A DNA stretch of 36,962 bases from Patescibacteria group bacterium (GTDB taxonomy: Bacteria; Patescibacteriota; Minisyncoccia; Phycocordibacterales; Phycocordibacteraceae): positions 1 to 36,962 of the forward strand of contig JAHJYC010000003.1 in the NCBI GenBank assembly GCA_018826905.1, written 5' to 3'. Each line of letters begins with the position of its first letter. Within the stretch, counting starts at the first letter, position 1. The position numbers and the translations under genes were made by a program. This document shows, in pieces, positions 7,766 to 15,562 of this stretch. A model generated the notes under the pieces. The model saw only the letters and a program-made list of their open reading frames with translations. It was not told where the DNA came from and ran no database searches.

Positions 7766-8082
7766 TGCTGCCACGTAACATGCGCCTCTCTCGGGCGCAT
7801 TTTGCGCCCTCAGGACCTGAAAAAAGGCTTGCGAGCCCCCATTTTTCCGTATCTATACGAGACACCAGCGGCCCCGGGGGCTGTGCCGTTGTGGTATCTA
7901 AAAAGGTAGCTCGTTTTGCAGTTAGTAGACATCTGTTGAAGCGTCGGGTGCTTGTTGTGGTGCGGCCATGGTGTAAAAGGTCTGTTGCTCTCGTTGTCTA
8001 CGCTCGTCCCGGAGCACCCACGCTCCCATTCGGTGTCTTACAAGAAGAACTCTCTTCCCTTCTCGCTCGCGCGCTTGGGTAA
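7765..8082 (+). CDS. rnpA: Ribonuclease P protein component
   Basis: RnpA is the basic protein cofactor that helps the RNase P ribozyme cleave tRNA 5' leaders. The 105-residue protein has the N-terminal MRLSRAHF segment and the signature block VVSKKVARFAVSRHLLKRRV, matching the family RNR helix (normally A-V-x-R-N-x-x-K-R). The usual Asn is His in this copy. The start overlaps the rpmH stop (TAATG), and yidC follows 19 nt later. Its presence matters because the tRNA genes of this window appear to have almost no 5' leader. The RNase P RNA gene was not found here. Confidence 0.9.
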   Translation: MLPRNMRLSRAHFAPSGPEKRLASPHFSVSIRDTSGPGGCAVVVSKKVARFAVSRHLLKRRVLVVVRPWCKRSVALVVYARPGAPTLPFGVLQEELSSLLARALG

Positions 8083-8088
8083 TTGAGG

Positions 8089-8094
8089 TAGACT
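8089..8094 (+). promoter_or_regulatory. Putative -10 of yidC (TAGACT)
   Basis: TAGACT ends 7 nt before the yidC ATG at 8102, in the short gap after rnpA, giving a leaderless or 1-nt-leader transcript besides read-through from rpmH. Confidence 0.4.
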
Positions 8095-8101
8095 GAAGCG
8101 C

Positions 8102-8833
8102 ATGATCTCTTTCTTTCACACGGTTCTCTACACTCCGATCTACAACCTGCTCGTTTTCCTTACGGACATTATCCCTGGGCAAGACATTGGTATCGCGGTG
8201 ATCGTGGCGACACTTATAGTGAAGTTCATAATTATGCCTCTTTCCTTTGCTGCTTTACGCACGGCACGGGCAGTGAAGGTTATTGAGCCAGAATTGAAGG
8301 AACTAAGAGAAAAATACAAAGACGATAAAGAGAAGCAAGCAAAGGAAATGTTTGCGCTCTATAAAGCGTATGGAGTAAATCCTCTTGCTGGCTTCCTAAC
8401 GCTTCTCATTCAGCTTCCAATCGTTATCTCTCTGTACTGGGTCTTCAATAGCAAAGAATTACTCACAGTAGATCCATCTCTCCTGTACCCGTTTGTTGGA
8501 ATGCCGACCGCTGTTTCTCCGCTGTTTCTCGGAATATTCTCTGTTGTTGGTGCCAGCATCACTCTCGCTATTCTTGCAGGGATTACTCAGCTTATACAAG
8601 CTTGGTATGCAATTCCCGTTCCTGAGAAATCAACTAAGAAAGGAGGAGATATGCAGGCAGACTTTGGGCGCGCAATGGCACTACAAATGCGCTTCCTCCT
8701 CCCTATTTTCATTGCCTTTGCTGCCTACTTCACTTCAGTAGCAATCGCGCTGTACTTTATAACAAGTAACGTGGTGAGTATTGCTCAGGAGTATATTGTA
8801 CGAAAACAAGATATTAAAAAGCTGGAGGTGTAA
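8102..8833 (+). CDS. yidC: Membrane protein insertase YidC/Oxa1
   Basis: YidC inserts and folds inner-membrane proteins with or without Sec. The 243-residue form lacks the large periplasmic domain of Proteobacteria and resembles the short Gram-positive/CPR type. Hydrophobic segments are at about 5-20, 29-55, 94-120, 135-170 and 195-225. The cytoplasmic hairpin (KVIEPELKELREKYKDD...) lies between the first two core helices, and NPLAGFLTLLIQLPIVISLYW is the family hallmark. The helix-2 region contains the polar VATLIVKF segment where the family places its groove Arg; Lys may substitute. The gene ends at a strong bidirectional terminator shared with the convergent secretion locus. Confidence 0.95.
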   Translation: MISFFHTVLYTPIYNLLVFLTDIIPGQDIGIAVIVATLIVKFIIMPLSFAALRTARAVKVIEPELKELREKYKDDKEKQAKEMFALYKAYGVNPLAGFLTLLIQLPIVISLYWVFNSKELLTVDPSLLYPFVGMPTAVSPLFLGIFSVVGASITLAILAGITQLIQAWYAIPVPEKSTKKGGDMQADFGRAMALQMRFLLPIFIAFAAYFTSVAIALYFITSNVVSIAQEYIVRKQDIKKLEV

Positions 8834-8865
8834 AGAAAAGGCCCGCACATGCGGGCCTTTTCTTT
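8832..8865. terminator. Bidirectional terminator between yidC and the secretion locus
   Basis: A 16-bp perfect inverted repeat (AAAGAAAAGGCCCGCA / TGCGGGCCTTTTCTTT) with a 2-nt centre has A-tracts and T-tracts on both sides, so it can stop both convergent units. It overlaps the stop codons: TAA of yidC (8831-8833) and TAA of the minus-strand gene (8864-8866). Confidence 0.9.
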
Positions 8866-10099
8866 AAAGATCGTATACCCAAAGTGAGCCGTCTCTTTTG
8901 TTAGTAAAAACGAGTACATCTGCTTCTGAATCAAGAGTAAGAGCGACAGCATCTATGTCCACCTCCCCTACTTGTTTAGGGTCAACGACAAGGGTCGCGA
9001 GGCGTGTGTCTAGGTTTATGTACCAAATACGATCGGTAAATGATTGTGCGCCCTGGTACCAATTGTCTGGAAGGTTTCCTGTTATTGTAGTGGGCACTGC
9101 GCAGTACAAAGCGTCCCCCTCTGGTGCCCATGCACATTTCTCAGCAAGGGTTGCGAGCGGAAGCGGAGTTGCGGTCCGTGTGGTCAAATTAAGGACTTGC
9201 GTTGCGAGCTTCCCTCGGTCACTGAAACTATATAAGACGTGTGACCCATCAGGGCTTGGAAGCGTTGCAAGGCCACGCATAGGGCCCAGAATACGGGTGA
9301 GGCTGCCGCTAGCCCGGCTTACGAGGAAAGAGTACCCATCAAGCCCCGAAGAGGCTTTGGTGGTTGCGATAAGGTTCTCTCCTGAGAATTCAGTACGTAA
9401 ACGAGAAATTACTGAAGTAAAGAGTGTGCGAATGTTTGTTCCATCAGCGGCAGATAGGCTTCCCACAGAACCAGTGCTTGTTGGGAGAAGAGAGAATACA
9501 GTATTGTCGCTCCCAACTACTACCTGCTCAAGATCTTGTTCCAAGAAATACCCCTCCCCTCCCTCAGCAGGAAGTGAGTAGGTATCCACGTGTTCAATAC
9601 CATCGGCGGCACGCGTAAGATATCTAACAAAGGCGCGCGCCCCGTCATTCGTCCAACTTGCCTCTTGAACTCCCGGAAGTGTTCTGTTTGAGATTCGCGA
9701 AAGGACACGGTCGTGAACGCGGAAGGTATAGATGTTTCCGCTTTGACGCTCCACGAAGCGGATCTCTGTTTCTGCTGCTACCGTCGCGACTGTTGTTGTT
9801 GCTGTTGAGGCGCTCTCGTCTATTACTTCAGGCAGGCTAAGCACCGCTACTCCCTTGGCAACAGGACCCTCTGTAATACGAAGTAGTTTTGGAGCAACTA
9901 CTCTCCCTGCGCCCTGGATAGGCGCTCCATCCGGAACGGGTAGATCCCCACCCGTACGGTCCGTACTTGAACCAAACGGGTTGCCGGGCACACCAACAGT
10001 AAGAGAGGCGCCAGGAGCGAATACAAAAAAGTAAACGGCAAAAAGGATTCCCGCAAAGACAATAATACTTGAGATTAGAATTAGTAGTCGGCGGTTCAT
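8864..10099 (-). CDS. Membrane-anchored beta-propeller-like protein of the T4SS-like locus
   Basis: This 411-residue protein has one N-terminal transmembrane anchor (about 5-28) followed by a long extracytoplasmic part. After a Pro/Gly-rich linker (40-65) it contains repeated beta-strand units with TolB/WD-like motifs: ASWTNDGARAFVRYL, LPSPDGSHVLYSFS and CAWAPEGDALYCAVP. These suggest a propeller scaffold. It is the last gene of the close-packed minus-strand operon, 3 nt after the pilin-like gene, and ends in the terminator shared with yidC. The position suggests a structural or assembly role in the secretion apparatus at the cell surface. No specific family was recognised. Confidence 0.75.
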   Translation of the reverse strand: MNRRLLILISSIIVFAGILFAVYFFVFAPGASLTVGVPGNPFGSSTDRTGGDLPVPDGAPIQGAGRVVAPKLLRITEGPVAKGVAVLSLPEVIDESASTATTTVATVAAETEIRFVERQSGNIYTFRVHDRVLSRISNRTLPGVQEASWTNDGARAFVRYLTRAADGIEHVDTYSLPAEGGEGYFLEQDLEQVVVGSDNTVFSLLPTSTGSVGSLSAADGTNIRTLFTSVISRLRTEFSGENLIATTKASSGLDGYSFLVSRASGSLTRILGPMRGLATLPSPDGSHVLYSFSDRGKLATQVLNLTTRTATPLPLATLAEKCAWAPEGDALYCAVPTTITGNLPDNWYQGAQSFTDRIWYINLDTRLATLVVDPKQVGEVDIDAVALTLDSEADVLVFTNKRDGSLWVYDL

Positions 10100-10102
10100 A
10101 TA

Positions 10103-11104
10103 CTAATATTTAATACAGCGAGGACGTTCCGCGCGGCACCTAAGAGAATATTCTTCTTTCTTTATGCCAGTTGAAGCAAGTGCATTAAATACTCGCTCTT
10201 CAACATTTGTCCCCCCATCAAAAAGCATGTTGCAAACGCCCCATGCTGACCATGCACCATATCTCGGGCCTTGGTAGGCACCCCCATCAGTCTGGCAACC
10301 TTGCTTGTATGCCCTACTCTTCTGTTCTTCACCAGGAACAAAGAATACACGACCCTCTGCTCCTCCCTCCTTCTTTTTTAATTGGTATACAAAGAACTTT
10401 TGTCCGTATGATTCGCAATAGAGAGTTTTCACGGCCCTATTGTTTGCGTCCAAGGTTTCTCTTGCTTCAAACAAGTGTCTTCTCTCCACAAGGTTCTTAG
10501 CAGTCTCTAGAATCTTATCCGTGTTGCAGTCTGCACGGAATGCTGTCACGGCTGCTTCGTCAGTTGTGACAAGCTTACCCCAGAATTGCCCTGCATTTGC
10601 CACGCGTGTCACTGGGTCTTCTTCAGCAGGGTCTTCCTCATTGCCAGTTCCGTCACCAGTGACACCACCCCCGCCCGGAGTCGGTGTTACATCTAGTGGT
10701 CTGTCCTTTACTTCAAGCGCATCAATTCCAGAAATTTTTAGGGTAAGAATCTCTGGGTTGATAATTGAGAACACAACAACTGGAGAGAGTACTAAAATAA
10801 GTCCGCCAATTGACATGGCAATAAGGTTCTTTGCGTCCTTCTTTTCAGTTACAGAATCCCCTCCCATGTACATGATGCCGGCACGCATGATCTGGAGCAC
10901 AGCAATGACTGCAGCAACACCAATACATACCTTATATATGTTGTTAAGGAAGACACTAAGTCCTTCCGGGGTGTTTATGGAGTTGCCTGTGTCAAACAAC
11001 ACCGGAATGTTAGTGAGAGGAACGAAATCAGTCTCTAGACCAAACGCAAGCGTAGGAAGAAGGAAGAGTACAAGAAGGCTAAAAAGTTGGGAAAAAAGTT
11101 TCAT
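10103..11104 (-). CDS. Two-TM T4SS pilin-like protein with long Cys-containing extension
   Basis: The first 125 residues look like the CPR type IV secretion pilin family related to VirB2/TrbC: an N-terminal signal-like segment (MKLFSQLFSLLVLFLLPTLA), then two hydrophobic helices (about 55-78 and 93-118) around a short polar loop with the conserved GGDSVTEKKDAKN pattern. Beyond the second helix is a Gly/Thr/Glu linker (about 135-160) and a C-terminal domain of about 170 residues containing six Cys. A normal VirB2-like pilin is about 100 residues, so this is a fused or elaborated pilin. It lies between the secreted Ig-like protein gene (2 nt upstream) and the propeller-like gene. Confidence 0.75.
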   Translation of the reverse strand: MKLFSQLFSLLVLFLLPTLAFGLETDFVPLTNIPVLFDTGNSINTPEGLSVFLNNIYKVCIGVAAVIAVLQIMRAGIMYMGGDSVTEKKDAKNLIAMSIGGLILVLSPVVVFSIINPEILTLKISGIDALEVKDRPLDVTPTPGGGGVTGDGTGNEEDPAEEDPVTRVANAGQFWGKLVTTDEAAVTAFRADCNTDKILETAKNLVERRHLFEARETLDANNRAVKTLYCESYGQKFFVYQLKKKEGGAEGRVFFVPGEEQKSRAYKQGCQTDGGAYQGPRYGAWSAWGVCNMLFDGGTNVEERVFNALASTGIKKEEYSLRCRAERPRCIKY

Positions 11105-11106
11105 GT

Positions 11107-12093
11107 CTATAGTCCAAATATACCAAAGCTCCCACGAGAACTTCCGAACAATACTGAAAGCCTGCTTTCAGCGGACTGATAATGTTTTTCATCTCTGGCT
11201 GAAAGGATAAGTTGTGCTGTTCCCGCACCGCCCCCTGTTGAGCGCACGGTTATATCTTTATCGTTTCCCCCTGCAGAGGAATTGACTCGCCACTCTAATG
11301 ACGGGTTTCCTGCAAAGAAATAGCCCACCGCTCTAAAAGTGGCCTCGGTGTCTATCATGGTGTATTTTCCTGTTAAGGCTACGTCATAATTAGGCCCAAG
11401 CAACGGATCGCTCCTATATATACGCGTTATAGGATCAACTGCAGAGATAGTGGTCTTTGCCTCGCCTACTAAACTGTTGTCTGCGCTTGTCACCGTAACC
11501 GTGATATCAGCATTTCTGTACCGAACAGGGGCATTTGCTACAAGCGATGACCTCCCTGTTCCAGAGGCATCTGTAAGAATACGGTTTCCAACACGCCAGG
11601 TGTACACAAGGCTATTAGCAGGAATTTTAGTGCCCGCATCTGTACGTAAGTCAGCTACTGCAAGAAGACGGACAGGGGCCTCAGAGGCAACTAGACTCCC
11701 TCCAGTATAGAACGGGTGCGTTGTTGATCTGGGTTCAAGTATTAAAGACACCTCTGCTGGACGTACTGAATATTGCTTTGAGTAGGTAAAGCCTGACGGG
11801 TCTGTAACGCGTACCACGACATTGGTGCGAGACCCGAGGTCTCCCACCTGCGCAGTTACCGCCCTGGTGCCGCTCCCTGTATACACCACTACGCCATCAA
11901 CTAATACTTCAACGGTGCTTGCGGATAAATTAATGAGAGAGCTTCTCGGAGAGATTGAAATAAGTTGGAATGGGCGTGGATATTGAGGGGAAATAACAGC
12001 CGAGAGCGGATCTGCCCCAGGAAATTCCTGAGCAAGAGCTGGAACAACACCAAACCCGAGAAAAAACAGCGTAAGGAGTGCGACACGAATCAT
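11107..12093 (-). CDS. Secreted beta-rich (Ig-like) protein of the T4SS-like locus
   Basis: I start this gene at ATG 12093 (328 aa). That gives a textbook signal peptide, MIRVALLTLFFLGFGVVPA with ALA|QEF cleavage, and places TATACT 6 nt upstream. The alternative GTG at 12126 would add eleven odd residues encoded by a repeat. The mature protein is beta-strand rich: residues about 30-110 look like a bacterial Ig-like or cadherin-like fold (VEVLVDGVVVYTGSG, NVVVRVTDPSGF), followed by further strand-rich repeats. No cysteines and no catalytic motifs are apparent. It probably forms an extracellular part of the apparatus encoded around it. Confidence 0.75.
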   Translation of the reverse strand: MIRVALLTLFFLGFGVVPALAQEFPGADPLSAVISPQYPRPFQLISISPRSSLINLSASTVEVLVDGVVVYTGSGTRAVTAQVGDLGSRTNVVVRVTDPSGFTYSKQYSVRPAEVSLILEPRSTTHPFYTGGSLVASEAPVRLLAVADLRTDAGTKIPANSLVYTWRVGNRILTDASGTGRSSLVANAPVRYRNADITVTVTSADNSLVGEAKTTISAVDPITRIYRSDPLLGPNYDVALTGKYTMIDTEATFRAVGYFFAGNPSLEWRVNSSAGGNDKDITVRSTGGGAGTAQLILSARDEKHYQSAESRLSVLFGSSRGSFGIFGL

Positions 12094-12095
12094 AT

Positions 12096-12122
12096 GCACA
12101 GTATATACCGTATACACTGTGC
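12096..12122. repeat. Inverted repeat over an internal operon promoter
   Basis: GCACAGTATATA and TATACACTGTGC form a 12-bp inverted repeat with one mismatch around a CCG centre. It covers the TATACT box (12100-12105) in front of the ATG at 12093. The repeat could be an operator for an internal promoter of the secretion operon, or an RNA hairpin in the operon message. Confidence 0.5.
12100..12105 (-). promoter_or_regulatory. Internal -10 (TATACT) in the T4SS-like operon
   Basis: On the minus strand TATACT ends 6 nt before ATG 12093, giving a leaderless transcript for the last three genes. It lies inside an inverted repeat. Confidence 0.45.
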
Positions 12123-12146
12123 GCACTTCCTTTTACGTGGGTAAGA

Positions 12147-12635
12147 CTACGCGACCTCTCGCTCTTTGCTGGCTGGTGCGTGCTTTTGCGCCGCCGCGTC
12201 TTCTCTCTGTTCCCTTGCAGCATTCGCTCTGCGTGCGCGTGATGCCTGCATGCCTGCAAGGCGCGCCTGAGCAAGAGACCGAGCTCTTGCAGGATTTTTC
12301 CCAATCTTTTTCTCCACATCCTTAACCTTGCTGAGGGCGATGTTTATAACTACACCAGCCGTAACGGCAGGAAGCGCATTCACTACAGGGATAAACTCAG
12401 CGATGGCCGATACAAGAGAGACCAGGGCCTTCTTTTCTGCGCCTTTCCCGCTGTACGCGCCAAGGAGAAAAAACCAGACTCCAAATCCAGCAGCTGCGAG
12501 AAAAGTGAGAAGAAGAGAGAGCGGAAGAAGGAGTACTGAAAGAGTAAGCAGGAACTGCAATCCATCAACAAGGAGCGCAACAGTAATCATGCTGCCTGCA
12601 GTGATATTGCCTATGCTCTGCTTGTTGTCATCCAT
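12147..12635 (-). CDS. Small membrane protein of the T4SS-like locus
   Basis: This 162-residue protein has two to three hydrophobic segments (about 15-60 and 82-102) with a short polar loop at 62-75, and a basic, Ala-rich C-terminal tail (about 105-162) that should lie in the cytoplasm. It is encoded 3 nt downstream of the VirB4-like ATPase gene, which suggests co-translation and a physical link to the ATPase or the VirB6-like channel. Related small membrane proteins are common beside VirB4 genes in CPR genomes, but no function is established, and I could not assign it to VirB3 or VirB8. Confidence 0.7.
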   Translation of the reverse strand: MDDNKQSIGNITAGSMITVALLVDGLQFLLTLSVLLLPLSLLLTFLAAAGFGVWFFLLGAYSGKGAEKKALVSLVSAIAEFIPVVNALPAVTAGVVINIALSKVKDVEKKIGKNPARARSLAQARLAGMQASRARRANAAREQREDAAAQKHAPASKEREVA

Positions 12636-12638
12636 GGG

Positions 12639-14459
12639 CTAGACACCGCCCTCCTGTCGGTCTTTTTCCTTTTTAATTGCAAGCAACTGAGAGGGGTCTG
12701 AAGTAATAATCTGGTCCTCTGTATAGGAGGCAACTATCTTAATCGCGACGTGCTTAAGGCCAGCGAAGAACAACCCCTCCCCCACCCCAGACTCAAGGAG
12801 CAAGAATTTCTCTTCATCCGTAAGGTTAAAGGTTTCTTTAAGGACATTAATAGTAGTTGGAGACTGCTTCAACAAAAGCTGCATTGAAGAGTTTGTAAGA
12901 ATTGGCCTTCCGTATGGGCTCTTCAAGAAATCTTCCACGTCCTGCGTAATGGTAGCGACACCGAGATAGTATTTGCGGCCTCGTTTGGCAACACTGTAGA
13001 GGAAGGAAGCGGTATCTTCTGACTTCATCATCCACCATGCCTCATCAATAACAAGAAGACGTTTCTTCAGCTCGTGTCGCACCGCATTCCAGATGTAATG
13101 CGTAATGATGTACATCGCCACTGGCTTCAGCTCGTCCTCCATATCCCGCACAGAGAAGACAATAAACTGCTTGTTGATGTCTATGTTCGTTGGCTGGTTG
13201 ATGAATCCAGACCACGTACCATGCGTATATTTAGAAAGACGAGTAACCAAAGAAGCTGACCCCTCCATTCCAGATAGTACGTTTTCAAAATCAGAGAGGA
13301 GTGGCGGCTCAATACCGGTGAAGTCACTATCCCCTGTTATGTCTTTTAGTGCATAGGTTTCAGTTATGGCACGGTCAACAATAGCGTCCTCTTCAGGAGT
13401 AAGGCCTCCGAGCATAATGCGGAACAGCCCCACCAAGTTAATGATGTTTGATCGCAGAATATCTGCTGGCTCCTCATCTTCTTTAACAGGAGGAAGATCA
13501 AATGGGTTGATGTGGTGCTCAGAAGAGAGTGAGATGTTGAACGTGCGCCCTCCCGTTGCTTGGGCAAGGTACTCATACTCACGCTCCGGGTCTATCACAA
13601 TGACATCAGCACCAAACATGAGTGAACGAAGTATTTCCAACTTCACAGCGTAAGACTTTCCAGATCCTGACTTTGCGAAAACAACAGAGTTGTAGTTTTC
13701 AAGTGAGAATCTGTCAAAAAGAATGAGAGATGCGTTGTGTCTATTGATGCCGTATAGGATTCCGCGATCACTCGTAAGATCAAAGGAAACAAACGGGAAG
13801 ATAGATGAAAGCGGAGAAGAGTTTAGTTTGCTGTGTACCTCAAGCTCGTCTAGAGCAAGTGGGAGTGTTGAGCGGAATCCTTGTTCTTGCTGGAAAAGAG
13901 CTGGCTTTGTATAGACCAACTTCGCGTCTAGAATACCGCGCACGTCCCCTTCAATTTTGTCCAATTCCTCTTTTGTATTTGCGTAAAGTGTAAGGTACAG
14001 ACCAACTTCAAAGATGTGCTCCTCTGCTTGTTGGAGTTGGTCGCGAAGTGCTTCTAGGTCCCGATATGCAGTGTCAAGCATTGGATCTCGCACTAACCCC
14101 TTCTCTTCCCTATCAGCAATCTGGCTTTCAATTTCAGCCACCTTCTTTTGGAAGCCGCGGAGCGCAGACCCTGTTTCTACAGGGTGTATGAAGATACCAA
14201 TATCAAACACCTTGTCTAGGTTAATGATGGGGGTGAACCAGCTATCAACTAAGAAACGAGGATAGGAAATAGTGTAGAAAGAACGAGACACCTTCTCTCC
14301 AAGCTCAATCTCCTTTGCTCCAACCTTAAGCGCGGCAGGCGCAATGGCATCTGCAAGACGTAGTTCGCCTTCTGCGTAGATGTCCTTAGGAAGCACCGGA
14401 GTAATCTGAGGTGCATTCTCATCTTTCTTGTTGTTGCCGAGGAAATCAAGAAGTGCCAT
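12639..14459 (-). CDS. VirB4-like conjugation/secretion ATPase
   Basis: This 606-residue AAA+/HerA-type ATPase powers type IV secretion or DNA transfer at the inner membrane. The N-terminal part (about 1-220) resembles the CagE/TrbE/VirB4 N-domain, with PRFLVDSWFTPIINLDKVFD and a coiled segment at 100-150. The motor domain has Walker A SGSGKS (264-269), DVIVIDPEREYEYL just after it, Walker B LLVIDEAWWMM (about 468-478) and the following ATITQDVEDFL block (502-512). All are typical of VirB4. The most N-terminal VirB4 domain seems to be encoded separately by the gene 3 nt upstream. Family assignment is firm. Confidence 0.93.
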   Translation of the reverse strand: MALLDFLGNNKKDENAPQITPVLPKDIYAEGELRLADAIAPAALKVGAKEIELGEKVSRSFYTISYPRFLVDSWFTPIINLDKVFDIGIFIHPVETGSALRGFQKKVAEIESQIADREEKGLVRDPMLDTAYRDLEALRDQLQQAEEHIFEVGLYLTLYANTKEELDKIEGDVRGILDAKLVYTKPALFQQEQGFRSTLPLALDELEVHSKLNSSPLSSIFPFVSFDLTSDRGILYGINRHNASLILFDRFSLENYNSVVFAKSGSGKSYAVKLEILRSLMFGADVIVIDPEREYEYLAQATGGRTFNISLSSEHHINPFDLPPVKEDEEPADILRSNIINLVGLFRIMLGGLTPEEDAIVDRAITETYALKDITGDSDFTGIEPPLLSDFENVLSGMEGSASLVTRLSKYTHGTWSGFINQPTNIDINKQFIVFSVRDMEDELKPVAMYIITHYIWNAVRHELKKRLLVIDEAWWMMKSEDTASFLYSVAKRGRKYYLGVATITQDVEDFLKSPYGRPILTNSSMQLLLKQSPTTINVLKETFNLTDEEKFLLLESGVGEGLFFAGLKHVAIKIVASYTEDQIITSDPSQLLAIKKEKDRQEGGV

Positions 14460-14462
14460 AGA

Positions 14463-15104
14463 TTAGGTGTTAGAAAGATGAATTGGATGATCTTGTTCGT
14501 TCAAGTTAAACGAACGGTACAGAAGTTCAATAATCTCCTCTGTGCCAAGCGGAATCGCTCGTACGCCACTTGAGGCAAGACCAGATACAACGAGAGCCAT
14601 GCGTTGCTCTAGTTGCACGCGATGCTCGTCAAACGTGTCTCCAGTAGAGCCACTTGAATGAGATGCTGGACCTTTCTTTGAAAGAAACGGTACTGCAGAA
14701 GATACGGCGCTGCCCACAGCAGGAGAATACGGTACTACGACATAGAACATCTTCGTCATGATGTCGCTTGAATCAATAAAGTTTCTAATGAATGCAATGT
14801 ACTCACGTAACTGCAGGCGCATAAGTTCTGTGGTCTGTGTTGCCATACGTTCCTCTAGGAGCGCGAGGTACGGACGGATATCGGTTTTCCTTGAGTGCAC
14901 CACAATTTCAATAGAAAAGTCCAAGGTATTCAAAAGACTTTGGAAGCCTCCAATAATTGCACGCTGTTCGTCCTCTCCCTTGAGAGCGAAGTTGATGGAG
15001 GAACACATGAGAATGCCTCTATATCCGTCGTTCTTAAGAATAACGACACCATTGCGTACTTCCTTTACTGGAACAAATGATTGGGTTGCTTTCGTTGATG
15101 CCAT
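14463..15104 (-). CDS. Separate VirB4/TraC N-terminal-domain protein
   Basis: I start at ATG 15104 (213 aa), 4 nt after the prgI stop, with AGGAG about 13 nt upstream; an earlier in-frame start at 15140 would overlap prgI. The segment FVPVKEVRNGVVILKNDGY with INFALKGEDEQRAIIGGFQ and FSIEIVVHSRKTDI matches the first domain of Gram-positive-type VirB4/TraE ATPases, which is fused to the motor in those systems. Here it stands alone directly upstream of the ATPase gene, so VirB4 appears to be a two-chain protein. It has no P-loop and probably acts as the adaptor between the PrgI-like membrane protein and the motor. Confidence 0.75.
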   Translation of the reverse strand: MASTKATQSFVPVKEVRNGVVILKNDGYRGILMCSSINFALKGEDEQRAIIGGFQSLLNTLDFSIEIVVHSRKTDIRPYLALLEERMATQTTELMRLQLREYIAFIRNFIDSSDIMTKMFYVVVPYSPAVGSAVSSAVPFLSKKGPASHSSGSTGDTFDEHRVQLEQRMALVVSGLASSGVRAIPLGTEEIIELLYRSFNLNEQDHPIHLSNT

Positions 15105-15108
15105 AGAA

Positions 15109-15516
15109 CTAGCTTCTCTCCTGCTTATCTTTAATATCAAGCGACCATGCGAGCTCCTTTAACTTCGTGCTTGAAAGGCCAAGTTTCGCTCGTTCTTCTG
15201 CTACAGGGGTTGGTGCAGCGGGTGCATTATTCTCCACCTTTTCCTTTTTCCATAGATACAAACGGTCTCCCACATAGTATTTAAAAGCGGCTTCCATAAT
15301 CTCAACAAAAGGCTTGTTGTTTATTTTGTAGAACGCGAGTGCCGCAGTAAAGGCTCCTACTGGAAGCGCCAATATAATTCCGATAATAAGGGGAAGGTAG
15401 AGGAGAAGCATTGCACACAGACCAACACCTCCCGCAACGTAAATAAATTGCTTTAGAGTGAATGGACCAAATATTTTATCTTCAACCTCAATGAACTGTG
15501 GTACTTGGTACTCCAT
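15109..15516 (-). CDS. PrgI family membrane protein (VirB3-like position)
   Basis: The 135-residue protein begins MEYQVPQFIEVEDKIFGPFT, the diagnostic start of PrgI-family proteins from Gram-positive conjugation systems such as pCF10. Two closely spaced transmembrane helices (about 25-45 and 48-70) are followed by a cytoplasmic tail with NNKPFVEIMEAAFKYYVGDRLYLW. PrgI-like proteins occupy the VirB3 role, recruiting the VirB4 ATPase to the membrane. The gene directly precedes the two VirB4 parts, as in known systems. It has its own promoter-like TATACT 8 nt upstream of the ATG. Confidence 0.9.
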   Translation of the reverse strand: MEYQVPQFIEVEDKIFGPFTLKQFIYVAGGVGLCAMLLLYLPLIIGIILALPVGAFTAALAFYKINNKPFVEIMEAAFKYYVGDRLYLWKKEKVENNAPAAPTPVAEERAKLGLSSTKLKELAWSLDIKDKQERS

Positions 15517-15524
15517 TACGTATC

Positions 15525-15530
15525 AGTATA
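15525..15530 (-). promoter_or_regulatory. Putative -10 of prgI (TATACT)
   Basis: TATACT on the minus strand ends 8 nt before the prgI ATG, in the 46-nt gap after the Pro-rich gene. It would allow separate expression of the PrgI-VirB4 module from a near-leaderless mRNA. Confidence 0.5.
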
Positions 15531-15562
15531 CCTGATAGTCGCTGGAGCATATCCACTCTTCC

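Noticed and set aside
12094-12126. GTG start at 12126 for the secreted Ig-like protein
   Set aside because: It would put a repeated TVYTVYTV stretch before a complete signal peptide, and its codons overlap the TATACT box.
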